DNA from: a virus
IMG/VR virus record: IMGVR_UViG_3300024335_000053
Coordinates: 1-22,168 of that record
Strand: one strand, 5' to 3'
Length of the DNA stretch: 22,168 bases
Positions 12,092-19,400 of the stretch are shown piece after piece (position 1 is the stretch's first letter; each line of letters opens with the position of its first letter). The notes beneath the pieces were generated by a model, which was not told the origin of the DNA, ran no database searches, and saw nothing but the letters and a program-made list of their open reading frames with translations. The position numbers and the translations under genes were made by a program.

Positions 12092-12120
12092 TGATTCATT
12101 GAAGCAGAGGAGAGACGACA

Positions 12121-12357
12121 ATGTACATAGATAGCTGGTTTATCACTGAGGTTTGGTACTGCGATCAAGAGGGTTGGGAGACTTGGATGGTCACAACCAA
12201 AAACGAAGAGGGCGACTGCCTTGGTGAGTCAGAGTATTTTTACCGCAAAGCTGACGCAGTGGATTTGGCGAAGGCTTATTTAGATTCGGGTCGATGCCGC
12301 TTCATGGCGGTTGAGAAAAAGAACGGCGTACACCAGTACGTCAAGATGGCCGCGTAA
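12121..12357 (+). CDS. Small hypothetical protein, the only plus-strand gene
   Basis: This 78-residue protein is not one I recognise. It has an aromatic beta-like first half (S-W-F-I-T-E-V-W-Y-C-D-Q-E-G-W-E-T-W-M-V) and a helix-strand end (A-D-A-V-D-L-A-K-A-Y-L-D-S-G and R-F-M-A-V-E-K-K-N-G-V-H-Q-Y-V). The arrangement is faintly like small DUF2188-type domains, but this is weak. Evidence for a real gene is strong: a promoter at 12062-12091, an AGAGGAG ribosome site (12106-12112) and an ATG eight bases later. It is transcribed away from the early leftward operon and ends six bases before the convergent endolysin gene. An early regulator or host-takeover factor is a guess from position. Confidence 0.7.
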   Translation: MYIDSWFITEVWYCDQEGWETWMVTTKNEEGDCLGESEYFYRKADAVDLAKAYLDSGRCRFMAVEKKNGVHQYVKMAA

Positions 12358-12363
12358 GAGGCT

Positions 12364-12711
12364 TTAGCCGTAGGTCCACATAACTGGGGTAGTGGTGCGC
12401 ATATCGACGTGTACGAAGCCACGAGCTACCCCGATACCACCGAAGCCCATGTCTAAGGCTTCCTTTACGATCTTCATGCGTTCAACGCCGTTAGACACTG
12501 CGATGTCTGCGGCAATGCCCTGCGTATGAGTGCCGCCTTTTTTCTTGTTACGCTCTGCCGTGTGCTCTACTGAGCGATAGCCGCTCGTCACAGTGAAGCT
12601 AAATCCGCACCGATTCCGAAGCTCATCAAGCATGGCAATAAATTCGGGCTTCATGTCATTTTGACCTGTCTCGCGACAGCGAAATTCTGACTCGTGAAAG
12701 TATTTATACAC
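12364..12711 (-). CDS. Endolysin, M15-type peptidase
   Basis: This protein of about 115 residues has the zinc site of the M15 family of D-Ala-D-Ala carboxypeptidases and phage L-alanyl-D-glutamate endopeptidases. The motif H-T-Q-G-I-A-A-D supplies the first histidine and the aspartate, and G-F-V-H-V-D-M-R supplies the second histidine. The upstream T-S-G-Y-R-S arginine stretch is also typical. It would cut peptidoglycan cross-links or stems at lysis. No signal peptide is seen, so it needs the holin encoded next to it. I prefer the GTG at 12711, which overlaps the holin stop by one base and has AGGTGG eight bases upstream. A GTG at 12723 would add four residues. Confidence 0.85.
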   Translation of the reverse strand: MYKYFHESEFRCRETGQNDMKPEFIAMLDELRNRCGFSFTVTSGYRSVEHTAERNKKKGGTHTQGIAADIAVSNGVERMKIVKEALDMGFGGIGVARGFVHVDMRTTTPVMWTYG

Positions 12712-13055
12712 TAGCTTTTCCACCTAGTAAGGCCACGAATTCCGACGCTTGACGCGACAAGCGCGCCCAAGAGCATTCGGTAATATTCTGGCATGGTTTC
12801 CAGCACCGCGAAACCATCACGAACATAAGGGACGAGAGGTGGAATAAAACAAAGCACAAGAGGAATGCTAAAGAGAATAGAGAAAAACTCATCGCGCCAG
12901 CTATTAGCCGCATTGCTTGCATGGATATTTTCCCAATTGGCGTCCTGCTTAATCGCTTCCATTTTGCGCTCATGCACCGCGCGCTTTTCCTCAGACTTTC
13001 TCTCAAAGTGCCCCCCTACCAGATTGACTACTGGCCCGATCAACGCCTGCCACAT
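12711..13055 (-). CDS. Holin, GTA/3TM type
   Basis: This 114-residue membrane protein matches the pattern of holins named for gene-transfer-agent release. It has a short hydrophobic N-terminus (I-G-P-V-V-N-L-V-G-G), a charged helical segment (18-50), N-S-W-R-D-E-F (51-57), a transmembrane helix (about 57-77, S-I-L-F-S-I-P-L-V-L-C-F-I-P-P-L), G-F-A-V-L-E-T-M-P-E-Y-Y, and a second membrane helix (about 92-108, L-L-G-A-L-V-A-S-S-V-G-I-R). Holins form holes in the inner membrane that let the endolysin reach the wall. The gene lies directly before the endolysin gene with which it overlaps, one base after the previous stop. Confidence 0.8.
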   Translation of the reverse strand: MWQALIGPVVNLVGGHFERKSEEKRAVHERKMEAIKQDANWENIHASNAANSWRDEFFSILFSIPLVLCFIPPLVPYVRDGFAVLETMPEYYRMLLGALVASSVGIRGLTRWKS

Positions 13056-13056
13056 A

Positions 13057-13779
13057 TCAATAATCCTTGATTAAAACGATATCGAAGTTAGCCGTGACTC
13101 GTGCGTCGTTGCCGCTTACCTGATCGACGCGAATGTCTACGTCTGTCTTCTCAGGTAACTTTAGCGGCGCATTGAAGTCGTAGCGATAGTGGCCGTCTGA
13201 CTCTGCAATGTGCGCAATTCGAAATGGCTTGCCAGTCAGTCGGTGATACATAAGTACCTGACAGGTCTTTGTGCCGTCGATAGTGGCATCAAGGGTTGTA
13301 AGATAGCCCGTATAGCCCGCAGGGATCGTGTAGACCGCCATGAGTGTCTGTGAATACGCCGCGTCGATCTGCGCTACAACGGTTCCTGTGCCGCTTGTAA
13401 CGCGAGCTGTGATGTCGCCCACGTTCTCTGCGTCGTAGGTCATGCGGAAAACGCGGATGTACGTGTTCGATGTCGCTACCGCTGTTGTACCCGTCAGCGT
13501 GATCGTCTCGCTCTGTTCATTGTAGTCAGCATCTAGCCCCTCAATCGTCAGCGTCGTCGTGTCGCTGGCGCTGGTCGATAGACAGTAGATAGTTTGGGCG
13601 CTAGAAAGTGACGCCCAAGGATAAAGTCCGCCGCTTGTCCATACGCTTTCGGGGTCGTCAGCTTGGTCGATGTCAAAGTTAGCGCCAAACTTATGAATAG
13701 CGAACGCGTTAGGGATTGCGCCGCGTACAACGTCTAACAAAAACTCGGGCGAGGGTCTCTCATTATGAAACTGGTACAT
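13057..13779 (-). CDS. Virion structural protein (IPN-HKFG type)
   Basis: This 240-residue protein is mostly beta-strand. Near the start it has I-P-N-A-F-A-I-H-K-F-G-A-N-F-D-I-D and then P-E-S-V-W-T-S-G-G-L-Y. The middle has T-L-T-I-E-G-L-D-A-D-Y-N-E-Q-S-E-T-I-T-L-T-G-T and S-N-T-Y-I-R-V-F-R-M, and later Q-T-L-M-A-V-Y-T-I-P-A-G-Y-T-G-Y-L. I have seen this order of motifs in many marine phage proteins annotated as structural or tail-associated. The exact place in the particle is not known to me. It starts at an ATG that overlaps the previous stop (TAATG) with no clear ribosome site, so it is coupled to the XhlA-like gene. Confidence 0.6.
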   Translation of the reverse strand: MYQFHNERPSPEFLLDVVRGAIPNAFAIHKFGANFDIDQADDPESVWTSGGLYPWASLSSAQTIYCLSTSASDTTTLTIEGLDADYNEQSETITLTGTTAVATSNTYIRVFRMTYDAENVGDITARVTSGTGTVVAQIDAAYSQTLMAVYTIPAGYTGYLTTLDATIDGTKTCQVLMYHRLTGKPFRIAHIAESDGHYRYDFNAPLKLPEKTDVDIRVDQVSGNDARVTANFDIVLIKDY

Positions 13780-13973
13780 TAGCGAAGGAACTCTACGATT
13801 GCTAAAGCGATAGGGATGACCGTCATGGTCGCATAGGTCTGGCGAGTGATCGCCGCGTCTAGCTTGTCAAAGCGGGTATTGTGTTCATCTAGCTGGCGCT
13901 GGATGTTTTCGTATCGGATCAGGCACTCTTTTTCGTGCGCCTCTAGCTTTAGCAGTGCTTCATTCATTTCCAT
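13779..13973 (-). CDS. Small XhlA-like coiled-coil membrane protein
   Basis: This 64-residue protein has a helical first part with heptad spacing (L-L-K-L-E-A-H-E-K-E-C-L-I-R-Y-E-N-I-Q-R-Q-L-D-E-H) and a short C-terminal hydrophobic stretch (M-T-V-I-P-I-A-L-A-I-V-E-F-L). The layout of a short coiled coil followed by one membrane anchor is that of XhlA-type haemolysin or holin-accessory proteins. Its place in the lysis cluster supports a lysis role. The family match is by layout only. The ATG at 13973 lies one base after the previous stop, with AGGG eight bases upstream. Confidence 0.5.
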   Translation of the reverse strand: MEMNEALLKLEAHEKECLIRYENIQRQLDEHNTRFDKLDAAITRQTYATMTVIPIALAIVEFLR

Positions 13974-13974
13974 T

Positions 13975-14508
13975 TCATCGCCCTAAAGGGTTGGCTAACT
14001 CGTCCATTGCCGTCCACGCATCATTAATGTCTCGTTGCAGACGTGCCATGCGGTCGTCAATGTTGCCCAATGCCTCTATTTTAGCATTGACTGTTAGGAC
14101 AGTCTCGCTATTAGACTTCTCTACTGCCGCCACCCTATCCCGTAGTGGTAAAAGGTCGCGCTGTAATTCCATAATTTTCGACAGGTTAGTCGATAGCTCT
14201 GCCAGCTTGCCCTGCAATTCCCCGACGTTGTTATCGTCTAGTTGCTGTTGCATGTTGGATATGGTGACTTGATACCCCTGTAAGGTCTCAGATTGCCTTG
14301 TACGCAGGTCTTCAAACCTACCCTGTACAACGGCAGTCTCTGCTGTGGCATCGCTTACAGCGCCTTCTAAGGCTTCTAGGCGACTAAAGAATTCGGAAGC
14401 TGTCCATATACCGCCGCCAATAGTTGAGGCAAATGACAAGACAATAGCAATCCAAACGCCTTTGATCTGCGTCCCGCCGACGTTCAGCTCTAAGTCTTCA
14501 ATCGCCAT
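13975..14508 (-). CDS. Membrane-anchored coiled-coil protein
   Basis: This 177-residue protein has a short N-terminal domain, one transmembrane helix (about residues 17-37, G-V-W-I-A-I-V-L-S-F-A-S-T-I-G-G-G-I-W) and then about 130 residues of coiled coil (heptads such as L-Q-G-K-L-A-E-L-S-T-N-L-S-K-I-M-E-L). An inner-membrane anchor with a long periplasmic coiled coil is the layout of i-spanins, which connect the membranes at lysis, but it also fits other phage proteins. I do not assign a family. It overlaps the secreted-protein gene upstream by 11 bases and lies one base before the XhlA-like gene. Confidence 0.55.
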   Translation of the reverse strand: MAIEDLELNVGGTQIKGVWIAIVLSFASTIGGGIWTASEFFSRLEALEGAVSDATAETAVVQGRFEDLRTRQSETLQGYQVTISNMQQQLDDNNVGELQGKLAELSTNLSKIMELQRDLLPLRDRVAAVEKSNSETVLTVNAKIEALGNIDDRMARLQRDINDAWTAMDELANPLGR

Positions 14509-15328
14509 TAGCGTAACAAGCCTCGGGGTCTGCGGCGAACCAACAACCGCCTTCGGGTGAAGTGTAGAAAAATGGTTGTTCAGCCGACTCGATCAGAACG
14601 TCCTCTACGCTTACATAGTAGTCATCAAGATTAAGTCCTTGAATAGTCTGACCGCCATCAAACGATATCCATACCGACTGAGTGGCGTGGTCAAAAAAAA
14701 CGCTAGCCGCTTCTTGATAGGTAACGCGCAGGTCATAGGCCATCTCGTCAGCTTGCTCTAGCAAAGTCTCATCATTAGCAACTGCCATGTATGCCGCCGC
14801 TACCGCTGTGGCCTCGTGTACGGCTGTGTAGGCATCGTTGTAAGCATCAACCTCTGCATCCTCAAGGGTCACGTCGTTAGCGCCGATATACTCTTGCAAG
14901 GCCATTGCCTGCCGCTCATCGTTTGCGTTCGCCGCGTCCTGCGCCATCTCGTTAACAGTGGCAACCTCAATCAAAACCTGCGCGGCATCGACGTAGATGT
15001 CAATTGCCTCGCTGACAACGTCCATAGCACTGCTAGCCTCGTCAGCAAAATACTGTGAGGCGTTTGGGTCGTATGTGTAGGTCTGTTGCTGAACGGCTAA
15101 GACTGCGGCGTTGTAGGCGTCTTGCTTGGCTTTGTCGAGTAAGCCTTGGTCGACTATACCCTCGGGCGCTATTTGTCCCTGTGAGGCGTAAGACTCCGCC
15201 CCAGCTATGGTTTTAATGCCGTACTTAAACACGTCACGGATATTCTGTGAGGCATCAATGAGGTTATCAATCTCGCTCGCTTGTGCGGTAACGCTCAGAC
15301 AAGCTAGCACTAGGTACATCTGCCTCAT
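14498..15328 (-). CDS. Secreted alpha-helical protein of unknown function
   Basis: This 276-residue protein begins with a short signal peptide (M-Y-L-V-L-A-C-L-S-V-T-A-Q-A, likely cut after A-Q-A) and continues as a very alanine-, aspartate- and glutamate-rich helical protein with no motif I recognise. The last 25 residues carry two cysteines (G-G-C-W-F and E-A-C-Y), perhaps a disulfide. It would act in the periplasm or outside. Overlap with the preceding signal-peptide gene is 62 bases in another frame. A G-rich site lies before the ATG at 15328. Its neighbours are lysis and fibre genes, so roles in lysis, envelope interaction or virion structure are all possible. Confidence 0.6.
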   Translation of the reverse strand: MRQMYLVLACLSVTAQASEIDNLIDASQNIRDVFKYGIKTIAGAESYASQGQIAPEGIVDQGLLDKAKQDAYNAAVLAVQQQTYTYDPNASQYFADEASSAMDVVSEAIDIYVDAAQVLIEVATVNEMAQDAANANDERQAMALQEYIGANDVTLEDAEVDAYNDAYTAVHEATAVAAAYMAVANDETLLEQADEMAYDLRVTYQEAASVFFDHATQSVWISFDGGQTIQGLNLDDYYVSVEDVLIESAEQPFFYTSPEGGCWFAADPEACYANGD

Positions 15329-15929
15329 CTGTCTCTACCCCCATGCCTAAGATTGCGTCGTAAAAGTCTTTGCTGTCTTCGTAGTCAGGAATCAACAACT
15401 CGGGCCGCTGTTTAATTTCCAGCATTGCCCGCTTGCCAACAATTATCTTCCCGTATTTTACCACTGGACAGGGTGTAGCCGCGAGCAACATGGCGCGCCA
15501 CACGTCGGCGTTTTGACACATCAACGAGACTGCCGCAATTTTCATGCCCATATTGGACAAAGTGATCGCGTTACGCCTGCGGTTGCACTCTTCGTCTTGG
15601 ATGTACTTGCCCGTTGACACACCGATGCCAACAAGCTGTAAGCCACCTGATATAGATTGCAGGCATGACTCTGTACCGCTGGACATAAGCGACGGGCTGA
15701 CCGCTGTATTAGCTGGCATCTGTGCGCCAGCATTCGGCCCTGTGTTGTTTGTCGTTCGGTTGTTGTTGTTCGACCCAATCTGATTAGTGTTCAGATCGCC
15801 CTCGTTGCGGATATTGTCAGGTTCGTCTCGGGTAGGTACTGGGTCAAGGTCAGGCTGTGGCGTGATGTCCTGCCCGAAGGCAGGGGCAATGCTACTCAGC
15901 AGAATCAGGCACGTCAGCGTAATCCGCAT
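15267..15929 (-). CDS. Secreted cysteine-containing marine-phage protein
   Basis: This 220-residue protein begins with a signal peptide (M-R-I-T-L-T-C-L-I-L-L-S-S-I-A-P-A-F-G, cut near G-Q-D). A low-complexity, asparagine- and proline-rich linker (24-75) follows, then a domain with four cysteines: E-S-C-L, E-E-C-N-R-R-R, L-M-C-Q-N and T-P-C-P. The end of that domain, G-M-K-I-A-A-V-S-L-M-C-Q-N-A-D-V-W-R-A-M-L-L-A-A, matches a family I recall near the lysis genes of marine podoviruses, all uncharacterised. It may act at the cell envelope. The ATG at 15929 has AGGAAG six bases upstream and overlaps the upstream gene by 38 bases. Confidence 0.65.
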   Translation of the reverse strand: MRITLTCLILLSSIAPAFGQDITPQPDLDPVPTRDEPDNIRNEGDLNTNQIGSNNNNRTTNNTGPNAGAQMPANTAVSPSLMSSGTESCLQSISGGLQLVGIGVSTGKYIQDEECNRRRNAITLSNMGMKIAAVSLMCQNADVWRAMLLAATPCPVVKYGKIIVGKRAMLEIKQRPELLIPDYEDSKDFYDAILGMGVETDEADVPSASLSERYRTSERD

Positions 15930-16137
15930 CGGTTACTTCCTGATCGTCTAAAGCCTTACTCAGCATGTCGACAAACGCCTGACGCGCCACCGCCAACTGA
16001 TCTACGCTAAAACGTGCGTCGGCCAGCTTTGCGTCTAGGTTTGAGATATGTGCGACCATCACGCGCTGTTCATCACTTAGATCAGCAACGTCATGCTCTA
16101 CATCATTCAATACGATTTTTGGGCTTTCTTCAGTCAT
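15892..16137 (-). CDS. DUF6447-like small protein
   Basis: This 81-residue protein has the layout of DUF6447-type marine phage proteins: I-V-L-N-D-V-E-H-D-V-A-D-L-S-D-E-Q near the start, then two helices (V-A-H-I-S-N-L-D-A-K-L-A-D-A-R-F-S-V-D-Q-L-A-V-A-R-Q-A-F). The family is usually found close to tail-fibre genes and has no known activity. I chose the ATG at 16137 with GGAG nine bases upstream. A TTG at 16155 would add six residues. It overlaps the upstream gene by eight bases. Confidence 0.6.
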   Translation of the reverse strand: MTEESPKIVLNDVEHDVADLSDEQRVMVAHISNLDAKLADARFSVDQLAVARQAFVDMLSKALDDQEVTDADYADVPDSAE

Positions 16138-16438
16138 TCCACGGTACTCCGTCAAAGGTTGTTGGTGTCTTCTGACTAGATATATTATCAGTTAGCGCAG
16201 TTTCAACCGTATCACCATCAACTTCTGCTTTTACCCACCCAATAACCGTTGCCTCAGTGAGATCGTCATAGGCAACGAAATCATCTGCGTCAGCATCGGG
16301 CGTGAATGAACAAGTCCCATAAGATGACGCTGTGAATGTGTCGTCACCTACTGTTTCGGAATCGTCACAACGCCAGTGAGCCACGATAACCCCGCCGTCA
16401 GCCTGACGCTCTAAGTTTGCTATTGACCATGTAGCCAT
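16130..16438 (-). CDS. Conserved tail-fibre-associated small protein
   Basis: This 102-residue acidic beta-rich protein begins M-A-T-W-S-I-A-N-L-E-R and contains V-I-V-A-H-W-R-C-D-D, Y-G-T-C-S-F-T-P-D and L-T-E-A-T-V-I-G-W-V-K, ending G-V-P-W-N-D. This W-S-I-x-x-L-E-R...A-H-W-R...Y-G-T...V-x-G-W-V-K...G-V-P-W order is common in marine phages right after fibre genes (the DUF7936-type pattern, as far as I recall). Function is unknown; a fibre or tail component or chaperone is possible. The ATG at 16438 overlaps the fibre stop (TAATG) with AAGGAG eight bases upstream. Confidence 0.6.
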   Translation of the reverse strand: MATWSIANLERQADGGVIVAHWRCDDSETVGDDTFTASSYGTCSFTPDADADDFVAYDDLTEATVIGWVKAEVDGDTVETALTDNISSQKTPTTFDGVPWND

Positions 16439-19400
16439 TAGTTTTCTCCTTCAAGTTGTGCGACTCGCGCACGTAGTGTTTGGATCTCTTTCAACATCAT
16501 CGGTACAAGTTTGGAGTAGTCTACACTCTGCATCTCTTCTGCGTCATCTGGGACGCTTACCGCTTCAGGTGCGACAGTGCTTAGTTCCTGCGCGACCATG
16601 CCGTACTTCTGGTGTGACCCGTCAGCCTTAAAGTCAAACGACCGCACTTTAATAGCGTCAATGTCATCAGAGGCAGAGGGCGCATCGACAATGTTTTCTT
16701 TAGCTCGCTGATCGGATGTGGTGTTGTACGAGGTAGTAGAGCCAGAAATAGAGATTGAGCCGCGAGTCGTGCCGTTTGTGCGGAAGTTAATTAGGGTGCC
16801 GTCGGAGTCGATTCTATTAAAAACGGCTAGGGTATTGCTTGAGCGCACAACCGACATAAAGCCCGATGATCCTAAGAACCGTATGCCCTGCGTCGTGTTA
16901 TCGGCAGAGGTTTTTCCGAGCAAGAGATTGCCGCTAGTATCAATACGCGCACGCTCTGTGGTGTTCGTCATAAACTGAAGAGCATGGTTTGATAACGTGC
17001 CGAATTGAGTGCCACTACTGTTTGGATACATGTAAGAGCGGACTGTTTCGCCTGATGACTCAAGAAGTAACGCGCCTCCTTTAGAATCAACAAGGGCTTT
17101 AATATTGAGCGTGGTGGCGTTGGAGCTTATTTGATCTGGAGCAGTGCCAATACCAACATTCCCGCTCGCATCGATGCGCATGCGTTCTGAGCCATTTGTG
17201 TGAATTTGAAAATCATTTGTACCGTTTCTAAGTCTTGTAACACTGCCACTATTAGCAGACTGCATCGTAACGTCGCAATTTGAGTTATTTGTTGCAAGAG
17301 ACATGACAACAGGAGTTGCTGATATTCCTCCTCCCGCTGTAATTGCACCTGACAGGTAAAGGTCTTTGAAGCGATACGCTGATTGTCCAAGGTCAACTTG
17401 AGCATCAATAGCTGAATTTGTGGTTAAGTTTTGCGGTCTAATAATTTGAGAAGTATTAACAAATTGTAAGCCAGTGTCTGCATTACCAATAGTTAAGTCG
17501 CCACCTTCAGTACCAATACTACCGACTGTGGTGCCGTCTTTGCGGAAACTTAAAATTTCGCCATCTGAGGTTTTACGATTTAAGGCTAAGGTTAAACCGC
17601 CTGAACGTGTAATCCTAGTTTCTCCGCTGGGACTTGTTTGAAATCCAGCAAGGTTGTCGTTAAGGGAAGTTTTACCAACCAGCAAGTTGCCGCCTGCATT
17701 GAGGCGCATGCGTTCAGTGTTTTCTGTTAAAAAAGTAATGCCACGGCTACCAGTGGAGGTTCCTGTAGCAATTTGTAAATTATCAGACGCATCAAAAATT
17801 AATGCTTGTCTATCGTTTCCAGTTGAATCATATAATTGGATTTGCTCTGCAATGACATTTCCTGACAGGTGAAGGTCTTTGAAGCGTCCTCCATTGCGGC
17901 CTATGTTTATGGCGGCATCTCTAACAGAGCCAGCAGTTATTGACCATGGCTCTAGCTCATCGCCTACAGAATCGAAGAATAAACCAACATCACCAGTTCC
18001 AATAGCAAGTCTGTTGCCGCCTACAGAGGCAATACTACCGACTGTGGTGCCGTCTTTGTAAAAAATAGCGATATTGCCATCGTTTGTTTTGCGATTGAGG
18101 TTTAATGCCTCACCACCATCATTTGTAATGTTGACTCGTGAGCCGTTAGAGTCAGCAGAGCTAAAGGCAACAATGCCTTCTGTCGAAAACGTAGTAGCAG
18201 TCTTCCCCACCAGAAGATTGCCGCTCGAATCTAGGCGCATGTACTCAGTAGAGCCACCTTTGTTTCTAAAGATTTGCGTATTTGCATCTTTATACAAAGA
18301 ATCGTTAAAGTTATAAATGTCAGCGTATTCTGCCGCCGCATTTGTTTGTAAGCGTATGTAACCACCAGCAGAAGCATGACTGCTTTGTACGTGTAAAACT
18401 TTGTAGTTAGAAACGGCAGTTGGTGATGTGCCGATACCAACATTCCCGCCAGAGGCTATGCGCATGCGTTCTGAGCCGCCAGTTTCAAATGCTAACTGCC
18501 CATTTGCACTACTTGCATACATTTTACCGACTTGCGTTCCATCTGCTTTGCGAAACTCAATAGCCCCGAAGCCATTGGTAGTATTTGACTGAATAGTTAT
18601 TCCAGCGCCTGTTCCAGACGTGTCGTTTTTAATAACTAAATCATCGTAATAAGTTGAAGTGCCTGAACTAGGGTCAGACGTACCGATTCCAACCCGTCCC
18701 GCTGAGTCGATCCGCATTTGCTCTGTGCCACCATTGGTAGCAAAACGCATAAAATTACTGCCGTGGTTATAAGATAAATAACCAGAGTAACGGTCTGTTC
18801 CAGTAGTACCGTCAGCAAACATTAAATAATTTTCATGTGTAGTGGCGCCGACTAAAGTAAGACCGCCTTCACCACCTGCGTTTACAACTAACTCACTAGC
18901 GTAATATGAGCTAGGAGAAGTAAGACCAATACCAACCAAACCATTAGCATCGATACGCATGCGTTCTGAGCCGCTAGAACCTGTTTCAAAAGACATGTTT
19001 GCAGAGCTATCACATCTTATGCCGCCTCTGTATGTGCTATTAGGTGCGAATCTCCAATTTATATACTGACCATCATATAAACCAACGTCACCGCTAGAGC
19101 TGATGCGCATGCGTTCTGAGCCGCCACCTGTAGCAAAAGCTAAAGCCTGATTGCTGTGGGTATATTGAATGTATCCATCAGCTTTAGCCGCCGCAGAGCC
19201 AGTTCCATCAGCAAAAAACAAAGAACTAGCATTTGCTGTGCCGCTATAAACAGTTATGCCGTTGTTGCCTGAACCAGTTCCAACGACTAAATTATCACCA
19301 GCGGCATCAAAAGATGACGGACTGCTAGTGCCAATACCTACCGACGTTGCGACGTAAGCAGTGCCTGACAGGTAAAGGTCTTTGAAGCGGGCCGTAGAAG

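Noticed and set aside
9996-12120. Attachment site or lysogeny module around the Cro/CI-like gene
   Set aside because: No integrase, excisionase or att-like direct repeat is visible; a small HTH protein alone does not show a temperate lifestyle.
17173-19122. CRISPR-like array from the repeated short sequences in this stretch
   Set aside because: The repeats are in frame within the fibre gene, irregularly spaced and code for the same protein motifs.
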